DNA from: Toxonevra muliebris
Taxonomy: Eukaryota; Arthropoda; Insecta; Diptera; Pallopteridae
Direction of reading: 5' to 3'
Length of the DNA: 64,000 nt
Assembly (NCBI GenBank): GCA_963691655.1
Contig: OY829329.1
Location: forward strand, 12,290,708-12,354,707
Shown piece by piece: positions 49,105 to 60,923 of the stretch. The notes under the pieces were generated by a model. That model saw only the letters and a list, made by a program, of their open reading frames with translations. It made no database searches and had not been told where the DNA came from. How positions within the stretch are numbered: position 1 is the first letter of the stretch; each line of letters opens with the position of its first letter. A program made the position numbers and the translations under genes.

Positions 49105-49855
49105 TACGATTATTCCTCCTGAAACATAAGGCTTTTTAAAAGAACAAAAAATAACCCTACATGATTAGGGTAAAAGTGATCCAATAGTCAAGTACTGTGA
49201 CTTGAATCTGTCATGAAAAACGTTCGGCTATCGTAATGAAATTTACAAAAAAATCCTTAATTCAGATCTAAGCACTTCTAGATCGGGAACTAGTGGGGAA
49301 AAGAAACGCTTGATTGAATAATATCTGCCCTCTAAACCGATTAAGAGGTGTACAGTAACCTAATAATATAAGATCTCAACTCAACATCATCCATATATAG
49401 ACAATATTCCACTTAAACTAATGAAGCTAACTGGTTTAGGCTTAGATGTTAAGAACATAGTAAAGAGTCAATTATTATAAAGCTGTTAGTAATAATCTTA
49501 GCTTCGCTTTGCTGAAGTCGTAAAACCGATTGTGGCCAAGAGGTGTGGCAAGATATTTGTTTGAGATCAAAATAGAACATAATTAAATAAATTTTTCAAT
49601 TGAGTGACGAATTATGAATAAATTAAGTAATGATTAAATAGTAATTCATTATCACAACTAAATGAATTAGTCGTTAGTCATTTAGTCATTCAATCAGTAG
49701 TTTTAATCATATTGACAGTGTTAAGAAAAATTTGATGCTGAAACGTATTAAGTAGTTTTACATACCGTCGGGCATATGTCGAAACCACAAATGCCCAGAA
49801 GTAATGTTTTGACGAGACTCGATTTTAATGTTTTGACGAGACTCGATTTTAATGT
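49105..49855. other. Intergenic, possible LINE scrap and a 24-bp duplication
   Basis: About 49300-49460, minus strand, resembles the LINE fragment at 14511-14766: both carry a TATATATGGAT(G/A)ATG-like stretch that encodes LYMDD, near a Leu-Ser-rich helix. It is decayed by stops. At 49803-49850 a 24-bp unit (AATGTTTTGACGAGACTCGA...) is duplicated in tandem. Confidence 0.4.
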
Positions 49856-49859
49856 TTAA

Positions 49860-50410
49860 CCCTTTCGGCACCGTAGAAAAACCAGAGGAAAACAAAAGCG
49901 CAAAACCGAATATGGATTCGTATTGTCTGACACCCATTTCTTGTTACAATTTTCGATCAAAGCAGACATATACCACCTCTAAAGCTTTGAATTTTCATGG
50001 GTCACCGGTGACCCAGTGAGAATTTTCGACGAAATTTTTCTGCATACTTTTAATAGGTATTTTTTTTTAAAATGAACAAAGTAATTTAATATTAATTTTT
50101 GACTTAACCGTTTCTTGACCGTAAGAAAACTAGAATCGATAGAGCAAAACCGAGTCCAGTTTTGCATTCTTCGACCCCCATTTCATTGTAAAAAAGTTCT
50201 TAAAATGTTTCCATTGAAGATTTTAGGGTCACCGTTGACCCATAGCAAAACTTGTATTTCCAAAAAAGTAAACAAAAATTTAAAAATATGAAAAATTATG
50301 GTTGAGTAAATAGGCTATCCACTAGGTTATCGTCTTCCTAAATTTATAAAAATTGATTGATTAGTTTTTAAAAATCTTGTGACACCTGTGTTACTATGGT
50401 ACCGAATGGG
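49860..50410. mobile_element. TTAA-flanked piggyBac-like MITE, internally dimeric
   Basis: TTAA at 49856-49859 and 50411-50414. The ends CCCTTTCGGCACC and (inverted) CCCATTCGGTACC match 11/13. The interior is a tandem dimer with a period of about 248 bp: the left end recurs inside as TTAACCGTTTCTTGACCGTAA from 50104. Each half holds a palindrome, GGGTCACCGGTGACCC (49999-50014) and GGGTCACCGTTGACCC (50226-50241). No coding frame. TTAA plus CCC ends suggest the piggyBac superfamily. Confidence 0.75.
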
Positions 50411-50682
50411 TTAACCATTCGCTGTAAATACAGAATTCAGCAATTTTATTACGGGAAATTTTATTGGAATACAAAAATTAAAATAGGATTTCGCAATTTC
50501 TCACCCTGGTGGCAAAACCCACCAACTATTTCTCTGGAACTTTGTATTGAAAGTAAATCAAATCGTAATCAGCATTTTAGTCATGACAGTACAACTACAG
50601 TTTTTAGTTATATGTCAACGATACATTAGTAAATGTTAGTCATAACTTTATGATAAATTATTGATATTTTTTCATTACTTTT

Positions 50683-50884
50683 TACTCACTAGTCAGATTG
50701 AATTTGCCCAACACTGCCAGAGTCGTGGAACCATACTTGATTTTTACCCAATCAATCATTAATGATTTTTTACTCATACTTTTTTACTCATTAGTCAGAT
50801 TGAATTTTGCCCAACATTGCCAGAGTCGTGGAACCATAGCAGATTTTTATTCATTCCTTAATGATCGAATGACGGATGAAATAT
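50683..50884. repeat. 102-bp tandem duplication
   Basis: Two copies of a unit containing TAGTCAGATTGAATTT[T]GCCCAACA[CT]TGCCAGAGTCGTGGAACCATA, 102 bp apart (50691 and 50793). Confidence 0.85.
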
Positions 50885-51331
50885 AGCCATCGGAGTCCTC
50901 ATTAGGCCCATGTACATGGTACTTCATATCCAGTTCATCGACTGTCTCATTGCTTCTGATACTGCAATATTCTTGCACTCAACAAAGCGTAACTTTGTTA
51001 TGGGCAGATAGTCGCTGCGGAGCATTAGCTTATTCTAGGGGGATTTCGCTGGTAACCCCTCTCCTCCCGATCCCTCTTCCCCTTCCCCTCTAACCGACGA
51101 AAATCTTATGAATTTTGACCGTTGGCTATGAATCAGAAAGCAATTTTAAAGGGACGAAAAATTTAAAAAACTTTTTCCCTTATGAAGTTTAGTTCTTAAT
51201 CCTCTAGATTGAAGGTATCAAAATACTCTCTTTCAAATTTCAGGAAAAACTAAAGTACCTTCAGTTATAGCTAGAAGGTCGACTAAAACCCTCAAAATAC
51301 TAAAACTTCATCTAAATCGTCAATGACGTCA
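50885..51331. other. Intergenic DNA
   Basis: No gene. A pyrimidine-rich segment (about 51055-51095) followed by CCGACGAAAATCTT resembles segments near 10735 and 12115. Confidence 0.4.
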
Positions 51332-51344
51332 GTTGGTTTGGAAG

Positions 51345-51659
51345 GTTAGGTTGGTTAGGTTGGAGTGGCTGTCGAGAGACACACTTAGGCCTGAACGACC
51401 CATTGTGATACCACATAGTTGGACCTACAGTTTAACGCCGATTCCGAACGGCGGTGTGGCAATTTTTTATCGGCTTGGTGGTTTTGCCATTACCAACCAA
51501 TGTGTGTACTTGTACACTATCTTATAATTCTCATACACTTCATATTGATAGTGAATATAAGAAAGTAATGAAAATTAACCACCAGACGAAGACGGGAATC
51601 GAACCCGAACCTCCCAGATGAAAGTCTAGTGCACTACCCACTAGACTATCGAGGTCGTC
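51345..51659 (-). mobile_element. tRNA-Glu-like SINE with perfect 13-bp TSD
   Basis: Flanked by GTTGGTTTGGAAG at 51332-51344 and 51660-51672. On the minus strand: tRNA-like head (A box TAGTCTAGTGG, B box GGTTCGATTCC, anticodon position TTC), a body of about 150 bp, then a 3' region with GTGGTATCACAATGGG, GCCTAAGT and GACAGCCA, ending in CCTAACCAACCTAACC. The 3' region parallels the 3' UTR of the LINE at 26095-27837. Intact ends and a perfect duplication mark a recent insertion. 97% or so identical by eye to the copy at 59083. Confidence 0.93.
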
Positions 51660-51756
51660 GTTGGTTTGGAAGATCAAACAGAATCTTGAGTGAGTGAGTA
51701 AGTTAGTCAGTTAATTTGAAATGGCAGACTGAAATCAAATATGAAGTAAAAAATTG

Positions 51757-51860
51757 TAGCTAGCAAAAGTGCATTAAAAATATTTGAGTGCAAAAATGAA
51801 ACAAAAATGAAACAAAGCAGAACAAAGCCAGCTGAGTGTAAATTTTTGTTGAGTAGAGAG
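51757..51860. repeat. Partial copy of the 11371 foldback element
   Basis: Shares GCTAGC[GA]AAAGTGCATTAAAAAT, TTTGAGTGCAAAAA and AAAGCCAGCTGA with 11371-11555 (the last inverted relative to its partner). Neither terminus is preserved. Confidence 0.6.
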
Positions 51861-54672
51861 TGTAGTGAATCGAACACGCCTTCAAACTACTATCAATCTC
51901 TTGCCCTTCACTTCTCTTGTTTCAAAGAGAGCCATTCCAAGTAAATTAAACTAAAGAACTAAAAAGTAAAATAAATGCAATAAGAGCAATAAAAATAAAG
52001 CGATCATTATAAAGTAAAAATCTTAAAAATAAAAACGAAAAAAAGAAAACAAAATAAGGTTAAAACTCTGAAATGAGTTAATTTATGCGTAATTTCAAAT
52101 GTCAATTTGCAGTGTGACAAAATTGAACTATAACAGCAAAAAAATTTATGCCAGTAATGAATGAGGCAATGCACTCTGGAGGAGGAGGAGAAAAAGAAGA
52201 TGAAAAAAAATAAGAAGATATACGCCGACAAACAGGCAGACCAACTTGGACAGTCAGACAGACCCTCTCACATAATTTAAGTAATTATTAGAAACGATTG
52301 GCAATAAAAATACATTTTAATCGTGTAATCACTATTGTCTTCACCTCTAAACAACAGAAACAACAAAAGCAACAATAAAAATAACTGTCAGTTAGTTTTA
52401 AAGTTAGTGGCGGTTGTATGTAGCTGTCCACTGCTGCTGCTGATGTCCACCACTACTGTTGCCCCCTGCTAATTTATACAAAATGAAGATGAAAGTTATT
52501 TTTCTTTAAGCTTGTTATTATAACATTTCTTTTTTTTTTTCTTATTTTTTTTTTGTTGTTATTGTAGTCGTCTGTCTTTTTGAAGGGCCTCCCAAACAAC
52601 AATAATGACCAAAAAATTACCAATAAACGTTTTATGCGAAAGAAGCAAATTTAAACGTCAATTTTATTATGAAAATTATTGAAACAATACATTGTTGTTG
52701 TGGATGCTTCTTTTCTTGCTGCTTCTTTTACTTCTTGGAATCTTTCACTTTCTTTTTACATAAAATAAAATGAAAAATAAGATAAAGTTAAGACCAAGTT
52801 AAATATAAGTAAAATAACAGCAACTAAACTATGAAACCAAAAAAAATAAAAAAAAATTATCGATAATGACATACTACAAAGAAAGAGACGCGCATGCGCA
52901 ACAGTTTAATGCACTTTGAAGCATCTTCTCTGTTTTTAACGGAAGAAGCTAAAGATGTTGAAAAAACCAGAAGAAAAAGAAGATGAAGCTGATCACTGAT
53001 GACTGTTGATGATGATGACAAAGTTTCATCATGCTGACATTCAACGCTGAATATTATTAATAATTTTATAAAAAAATTAATATTAGCTTAACGCAATCCC
53101 GCCCAAAAATTTCTTTCTTTCTTCTTTGCAGTTAGAGGCCGCTGCTTTTTTTTTTAGCTCTGTTGAAGTTAGCTGCAATATTTATTTATGTGTTGAAGAG
53201 GTACCACTTTATTGTGATGAGTTGGTATCTCTTGAAAGCTGTAGTAAATCATAAAGGTGCCTTTATCTATACAACTTAAGATTAGTAATTAAATGCGGTA
53301 ACTGAAATTTTATTCACCTGTCAAAGTTGTAGTTTCATTTTCTTCTTTTCTTTAGTTGATTTTTTTCTTTTTTTTTTGGGTGTAGAAAGTCAATTAAGAA
53401 ATTTATTAAAGTTTTTTTTTATACTATTATTATTTTGTTTATGATTAATTGCTATTTTAAATAGTAGTTGTTGTTTAACCTTTTTATAATAGTATGGCGT
53501 GTGAATATTTGCTAATTTTTTTTGGAGTGTATGATTTGCATCCGCTTTTATAAAACGGAAGCTAAAATTTTTGAATAGCGCTGATGAAGATTGAAATTTC
53601 AGTGGAAGCGAAAAATTATTATTACATTATTAATTTGTTATTATTATCAAGCAACTAATATCAAAATAAAGAAAACAAACAGTAGTTAGTTAGTTACTTA
53701 ATTGATGGATATATTGAAATTGTTATAGTTCATATAAAACTATTCAGAATGTCAGGGGCAGATATAGAAAAGGAGAAGAAAACGTGAGTTCTGCATCTTT
53801 AAATCTAAGACATATTTTCCTGTGGTTTTGAACCAGGGGTGCCTAAAAGTTTCTTATGAAAGTGCAAACACCAATACATATACACTTTATTAATATAAAC
53901 TCATAAGTTAGACAAACAACAAAATTTAAGTTGAAGACCAACAAATCATACGAATATGTTGTTGCTTTGCACTTTGGTATAGGCAAAGAAGAGAGATGAG
54001 AAACGCACAGCCTATGCCTAAGTGCTTTTAGAAAAACAAATGTGCACCAAGTGCATAGGCCGTGGGCACCTCTGACTTAAACTAATGTTCTCAAAACAAT
54101 CATGCAAACATTCAGAAAGCAATGCAGGAAGCCACCAGTTAAAAGCCAAAAGTTGATCCTAAAAATCTAGAAATTTCTGCCGCAGTGATTAGGCGCTCTA
54201 TAAGTTGAGGGCGTCCCTTAGCGACCGACGTTTTTTGAAGCCTTCCACTGTACATCAAATATTGCAATTGACTTCACTCAGCCTTTTAACCGAATGGGAT
54301 AAGGTAGTCCCAGTAAAGTTTATTCTATTATTAGCGCTGGATTAAAACCTTACACAGAGATTTATACTCTGCTTTCATTTAAGGCACTATGTGGGGGTCG
54401 GAGCAGGATTTTGGAAAAAGCAGGCTTTCTCGGAAACAGGAACTCAAAAGAGGTTCCCTTCTACTATTTTTTTTTTTTTTTTATTCTGATTTATTCTATG
54501 TTTTTACTGAGAGTTCAAGGTCACTATTGAGTGCTAGTGGAAGTCGATGGATAAGTTTTTTATTCTGAAATTTTCCAACTTTGGCATCTGAGGAAAAATT
54601 TTTTCTTACGAAATGTTAAACATTTGTTTTTATAGCCCAGCTCTCCATCCCCTCTCTGGGTTAGGTTTTACC
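51861..54672. other. AT-rich intergenic DNA
   Basis: No gene recognised. It contains a CTG-type tract (about 52430-52445), GGA/GAA triplets (52180-52200) and many A/T runs. Confidence 0.45.
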
Positions 54673-54744
54673 TTAACCCATCGACAGTAATTCAATTTCA
54701 ATGTGTTTTTAAGCTGAAGATGTTTTTATGCTTAACAAATAAGA

Positions 54745-55150
54745 TTTTCCATGCACATTTTCAAATTTGACCTTATTCATCTCAAATGTTTGTACTTCAG
54801 AATATTCCAAATTCATTTCGGAAATATTTTTTTTTTCTTGGTGAATTCAATTCTCTACCTGAGATTTGAACCCGTTGAACTAGTTATCCAGTCAAGCATT
54901 TCTAAGCACTAAGTCATCGAAGTGGCTCATTTCATTGGAACAATCCTTACGGATATTTTTTAAATCATTTACTTCCGGTCTAGTTCTCATTCATTAGGCC
55001 TCAGGTCACCGAGGTGACCTATTTCGAAAAAATATATTTTAAATCTACTGGGGATTACATTTTTTATGAACATTTTCAAATTCAAACTTAATTTTCTCAA
55101 ATGTCTGTACTTCAGAATATTTTAAATTGAATTCGGAATATTTCAAAATT
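54745..55150. repeat. Two direct repeats with tRNA-like segments
   Basis: About 54750-54835 and 55055-55145 are direct repeats (ACATTTTCAAATT, CTCAAATGT[TC]TGTACTTCAGAATATT). After the first comes a tRNA-like segment on the minus strand (about 54838-54932) with a B box GGTTCAAATCT and a weak A box; a second decayed tRNA-like 5' part (AGGTCACCTCGGTGACCTGAGG on the minus strand) lies at about 54988-55031. It looks like a dimeric tRNA-derived SINE or two tandem insertions. Confidence 0.5.
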
Positions 55151-55284
55151 TTTTAAATAAATATTCCTAATCTATTTGGGAATAGAAAACAAATAGTGTT
55201 GGATATTTAAAATTAAATTCAAAATACTCCAAGATTGATTTAAAAAAAAAAAAAATTTTAATTTGTGTTTACTTTTTTGGAAAC

Positions 55285-55676
55285 ACATGTTTTTCTAGGG
55301 GTCACCGTTGACCCTAAGATTTTCATTGAAAACTTTTTAAGAACATTTTTACGATGAAATGGGGGTCATAGAATGCGAATCCGGACTCGGTTTTACTCTA
55401 TCTGTTCTGGTTTCATTACGGTCAAGAAAGGGTTAAGCGAAAAATTAATACAAAGTTACTTTGTTTATTTGAAAAAATCTAATAAAAATGTAAAGTTCAG
55501 TTAAAAATCCCATTGAGAGCCACAGGGTCACCGGCGACCCATGAAAGTTCAGGCTTTCAGAGACGCAAAATATCTGTTTTAATAAAATATTGTAACAAAA
55601 CATTGAGGTCAGACAATAGGAATCTGGATTCGGTGTTGCGCTATTTTCTATCAATTTTTTTACAGTCCCGAAAGAG
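55285..55676. mobile_element. Second copy of the dimeric GGGTCACC element (inverted)
   Basis: Reverse orientation relative to 49860-50410, sharing long segments (CATTTTTACGATGAAATGGGGGTC, CGGTCAAGAAAGGGTTAAG). The palindromes are GGGTCACCGTTGACCC (55299-55314) and GGGTCACCGGCGACCC (55525-55540), 226 bp apart against 227 bp in the first copy. The right end is degenerate (CCGAAAGAGCTAA). A possible left end is TTAACCCATCGAC at 54673, which would place the tRNA-like repeats inside the element; this is uncertain. Confidence 0.7.
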
Positions 55677-55689
55677 CTAATCTCATTTC

Positions 55690-57178
55690 TGAGAAATAAA
55701 GGTATTCAAAGCTTTCCAGTAACCCTATATTGGTCTTGATCGTAGATTTTTCTTTTAATAGCTCAATTGATGACACATCCAAAGATCCAAAGGAAAAAAA
55801 ATCAAACTGTCTAGGGCATAAGTTTTGGCTTATCGAAAATATTTCTTCTTAATTTTTTAAAAAATTTGGGGTTTTTTCTAAACCTAAACCGAGGTAACCT
55901 CAGAACTCTGGCAGGTTTTCTTACAAGATATTGCTTCTTTTTTTGTTTACATTCATGTAAATTAAATACTTCTGAGGATCCACTCTCCCTGCTATGTCTT
56001 GACTAGATGCCCTTAATATATATATTTTAATAAAATAGTAAAAAAAAAGAGCATAGCTATGGCTAATGGCAGTTTATCTGAAGCGCTAGGGTTATTTACC
56101 CACAGTGACCCCCAACACCGAACTACTGAGGTGCATAAATTTTTGCACATAAATACCATATTGAACTTAAATAAGAGTTTAACACATGCTGCTAAGTGAG
56201 CTCGATTAAACTATAGTACATACTCGTCCAAATTTTGACACAAGCTTTCAAGATTCCAATAAATATTTCATTCATTATTCGTTGATCATTTATAATAAAA
56301 AACTTTCATTTTTAATTTATTAATAAAAAGAAAAAATATATCACCACACACGTTGTCAATATGCAGTACTCTCTACTTTAAATAAATTCATGAAGTCACC
56401 AATTAAAAGCAAAAAAAAAAGTTAATATAAAAAAAATTCATAATAAAGACAAATAAGAAAAAATTTTTTGATTGACCCACTTTCATTCAATATTCAAAAA
56501 TTAACAAGATCAATCGTTTTGTTATCATTTTTTTATTTTTTTTTATTTGTATTTATGAATAATTAACACCAAATAAGCTGAGAATATCATTGAAAAATTA
56601 TGTTAATTCATGAATAACAAGAAAGCGAAATATTTTTTTTTTTCTTTTTGTTGCTTATTTTATATCGTAGGAGTAAGTATGAATTTGGAAGCTTACTTAT
56701 GAGATTTTAGAGTAAAAACAAGTTGCGATCACGATCAGTAGGTGCCAAAGATCAGTTAGTGTTAGTGAAAGAGAAATTTCTGATTGATTTTTGGAAAAAA
56801 AATTTCCGCTATTCTTTTCATTATTTATTTACTAGAAATATAACAAGTTTATTATGTTAAATGTGTTGCAAATCTCATTAATAGAAATTGTCTGTAATGA
56901 TCTTCAGAAATGAATGAGTCAAATCAATCAATGAATTGACGGACTATTTAAATAAACTACGAAACCAAAGTAAAATTAGTAATATATTCTAGATATATTT
57001 TTAGAATGTTTATTGAAAGATTTATGTATTATAATAACTAAAAATAAGTTAGAATGAGAATGAATTACCATTTCCAAAATAAAATTCAATGATTTCGTGA
57101 AGAAGAGATGAGTTGGTGTGTAAATTTACTCTGCTATGTCGGGAACTGTTTTCTAAAGTATTCTTCGTGAGTCTGTCG
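55690..57178. other. AT-rich intergenic DNA
   Basis: No gene or bounded element recognised; long A/T runs around 56395-56660. Confidence 0.45.
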
Positions 57179-57179
57179 A

Positions 57180-57990
57180 ATTTTGTTAAAAACCTAAAAA
57201 ATTATATATTTTCATAGAACTTTATCTGCGAACTTGGATTTTTTGTGTAAGAATCTTGGAGCTGTAATATTTTCTATGAAACTTACAACAATTTTTATTA
57301 TTTTCTTTGAGTTTTGCCATCCAGCTTGAATTTTTTACAATTGTAATCATTAAATACGAAGGATTTTGTAAGAAACTTTCAAAAAATCTGAATATAAATT
57401 TTTATAATTAAAATCAATGAGTTGTTTCATAGGAAAACCAACAAAAAATCGAAATATGTTTATTGAGTTTTGCTCGCAATCTTGGTATGTTTAGAATAAT
57501 AAGCATTGAGCTGCAAAAAACCTATAAAAAAACCTATTGGTTTCATAGAGTTTACTTTCTATTTTGGGTTGTTTAGAATTTGAATTACTCAGCTGTAAGA
57601 AATTTACAAAGAATCCAATTATTTTTTTTTTAAATTTTGCTTTCCGTCTTGGATTTTTTTAGAACAAGAATCACAGAGCTGTAGTGATGTGCAAGGAACT
57701 ACAAGAAATCTCATTAATTTTATAGAGTTTTGGCCTTCATTTTGGATTGTTTAGAATAAGAATCATTGAGCCGTAAGAAACCTACAAAATATACAATATT
57801 TTCATAGAGTGTTATTCAACATCTTGTATTTTTTAGAATCAAAATTATTGGAGTATAGCGTTTTGTAAGAAACCTACAAAAAATCTAAATATTTTGAACA
57901 GTTTCCTTCCGCCATCTTTGGTATAGTTTGTAGCTTGAAGTTTTTAAAGTTAGAATTATTGAGTTACCAACAATCAAGTTCATTAAAAAA
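57180..57990. repeat. Degenerate tandem repeat, ~8 units of about 95-100 bp
   Basis: Recurrent strings are TTTAGAAT[AT]AGAAT, CATTGAGCTGTAAGAAACCTACAAA, TTTCATAGAGTTTT and CTTGGATTTTTT, for example near 57290, 57500, 57590, 57675, 57760 and 57850. Units are heavily mutated. No coding capacity. Confidence 0.7.
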
Positions 57991-59071
57991 AATGTTAAAA
58001 ATTTTTTAGCTTTTCAGCACATCTTGAATACACCAGTAATTTGATTATTGTCTCCAACTATTGTCAATAATCTAACTTGGATATCTAAAACAGAAATACA
58101 ACATAATCTTTATTATACCGGAATTTATTGGGCGTTAAAAAATATTCTCGAATAGACTCGAACGACTATAGCGTTGAAATATTTTTGGAGAGAAAAATTA
58201 GCATTGTAGAAGTCAAAACCTTTCATTTGTGCCACAATTGCCCATGAAGGGCCCATAGGGATATTGCAATCAATATCTAAAAAAAAAAACGCACAGGTGC
58301 CGGGGAGAGGCTGTAGGCTTTCCAGTATTGTCGAATACAATACTTTTGATTTACAATACCTTTGGGAACTCACGCGATCGGGATAGAATTCTTGCAGTCG
58401 AATCTTAGGTTATAGGTAGTGGGTAGAACCAAAAAGAGTTGCAACCTGCCATTTTTTTACGCTTCTATTACTAGCCTCAGAGCAGTGTAGAGGAGGAAAT
58501 GTTGATTACTAATAAATTTCTAATTTTTGTTGCCCGCGAAGCCTGTGATGAAATAAAACTCTTCATTAAATGTAGAAGGAGAGACTGGCGCCATCTGTTG
58601 TTCGAATTTTTAACTAAAGGCTTGGTTTATTTTGGCATCGAATAAATTACTGTCTTGAGAGTAAGGATTCACATAAAACTCAGTTTTTGAAAAAAAAAAT
58701 CGGTATAATCCGATATGATTCTGAGCACCTAGACAAAAAATAACGGTCTGCTCTATATTCTATATCTGGGGCCGCCTGTATATTTCCTATGATATTTGTT
58801 TTGAATCTGCATCTAATTGTATTCTCCTCTTAAATTTTGGAAAGCTAGAAACCATCATCAATCAAATGCAAACAAATTAACTCCATATCCTGCATTGAGA
58901 AACCTCTTTCCAAAGTATTCTATTTGAGACTGTATTCTCTGTGTTCTCTTTCTACGAATTTTTCGAAAATGGTTAGTAAAAAGCTTGATTTTTAGGAGAT
59001 TCAACTCTTGTTATCTCAAGAGAGATTGCTGTTCTTAGATTTCAGTTTTGCTTCAAAACTCCACAAGGGAC
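57991..59071. other. Intergenic DNA
   Basis: No gene. GCGCCATCT occurs at 58588-58596, as in three other repeats of the window. The open frame 58373-58125 (minus) shows no domain. Confidence 0.4.
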
Positions 59072-59082
59072 CATTCAACATT

Positions 59083-59394
59083 AGGTTAGGCTAGGTTGTA
59101 GTGGCTGTCGAGAGACACACTTAGGCCTGAACGGCCCATTGTGATACCACATAGTTGGACCTACAGTTTAACGCCGATTCCGAACGGCGGTGTGGCAATT
59201 TTTTATCGGCTTGGTGGTTTTGTCATTACCAACCAATGTGTGTACTTGTACACTATCTTATAATTCTCATACACTTCATATTGATAGTGAATATAAGAAA
59301 GTAATGAAAATTAACCACCAGACGAAGACGGGAATCGAACCCGAACCTCCCAGATGAAAGTCTAGTGCACTATCCAATAGGCTATCGAGGTCGT
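59083..59394 (-). mobile_element. tRNA-Glu-like SINE with perfect 11-bp TSD
   Basis: Flanked by CATTCAACATT at 59072-59082 and 59395-59405. Same structure as the copy at 51345-51659: tRNA-like head on the right (minus strand), body, then a LINE-like 3' end finishing in a short CCTAGCCTAACCTA tail. The A box is slightly decayed (TAGCCTATTGG). No coding capacity; Pol III promoter boxes are internal. Confidence 0.93.
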
Positions 59395-59405
59395 CATTCA
59401 ACATT

Positions 59406-60799
59406 CTTAGAAACGTCAAAAATATTCTAGACCTGTATTATTATTCCCAAAAAATTAATTAAATCTTTCTCACTCAGTGCAACTTATCTGTAAATAAATA
59501 TCGAAGCAAATTCCGAGAGCTTTGTCCTTATAGTGCCCTCCCATATAGTGTTGTCTAGAGTGTACTTTAGGAAACCCTACTAGAAATCTAAATTGATTGC
59601 GCTCTCATTCTCAAATTTTTGGGTTTTTTCCCAAATGCTGCATTAGGAGCTACTTTTTAGAGTATACTATTTGAGTCAGTTTTTGTTCTCTTTCCAGAAA
59701 TTCCAAAGTAATTAATCAAAAATTTAATTTCTGAGAGTTTAAATCAAGTAATCTCAAGGGAGATTCTTGCACATAGATTTGAGTTTTGAATGAAATAAAC
59801 TTCAATTTGAATTGGCAATCACTTAATTAATCAATTAAAGGAATAAAATAAAGTTTAAAGGTAAATAATAATTAGCTTATTAAACCAATGAGAACCAGAG
59901 CTGATTTTCACATTACATTTGATCAGTGATCAACTGCGTTGATTTAAAACTAATACTAGATAAAGATCTATAAGTCTTACACGTTATAGAGTAATTAAAA
60001 TCATATCTGATATCATATCCGATATAATGATCTTAAAAATAGTAGAAAATCTTCACAATAAATTTAAATCCAAGTATTTCTCTCACCTTACCACTTGAGT
60101 ACTGACAATAAGCAAAAATTAAAACTTTTTATTATAGGCATTCAACAAAATTTGGCAAAATCACAAAAAAAAAAAAAAAAAATCATAACCTTTTTTAACT
60201 CATTCATGGCCATTTCCCTTTTGGCGTTTTTGTTTTTCGTTTTTTTTTTTTTTTTTTTTTGTTTTGGTAATAGAAATTTTTAACTTTTTGTTTTGATTTT
60301 TAACATTTTAACTTGCTTTTTATTATTTGATATTTTTTTATAATTTTTTTTTTTTTAATTTTTATTCATTCAATCAATGGTGCAGCATTGAAAGCTTATA
60401 ATAAGCGTGGGAATTTAATTAGTAATCATTAGAGAAACTGATCTATACAAAATGCTGTTAATCGTTTTCGTATTTCTTTTGCAAAAAAAAAAAAGAAAAA
60501 AATAAGTGTATAGAAGTGAAATAAAATTTGAGTTTATTATTAGTTCAAAGGTATGAATCAATGAGGAATTTCTATTGAAATTTTAAAAAGTGTTTCTTTC
60601 GAAAATGAAAGCGATTTTTTTTTATAGATACGTACATACATAGGTATGTATTAATTCAAAATAGAAGTTACTGTAAATTTGTATTTTCTTGATGTATTTG
60701 GACAAATTTCGTACAAATTATGAGCGATTAAAAATTAACAAAAAAAAAAAAAAGCCACAATTTTTCACTTTGATCCGCTACAGTACCGTGACCAAAAAA
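59406..60799. other. AT-rich intergenic DNA
   Basis: No gene recognised; long T runs at about 60240-60260 and 60345-60356. Confidence 0.45.
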
Positions 60800-60903
60800 A
60801 TATTTGTAATTTTTTTTAATTTATAAAAATTGATTGGATAGTTTTTATAGAATCACACAAATTAATCTTGTAATACCGGGGGCGCCATGCTACCAAAAGG
60901 GTT
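60800..60903. mobile_element. Third, truncated copy of the TTAA-type element (right end)
   Basis: Matches the right end of 49860-50410: AATTTATAAAAATTGATTG, then TAGTTTTTA, AATCTTGT, and a terminal ACCAAAAGGGTTA. Only about 100 bp remain. Confidence 0.65.
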
Positions 60904-60923
60904 AGGACTAAGATAGTTGCAAG

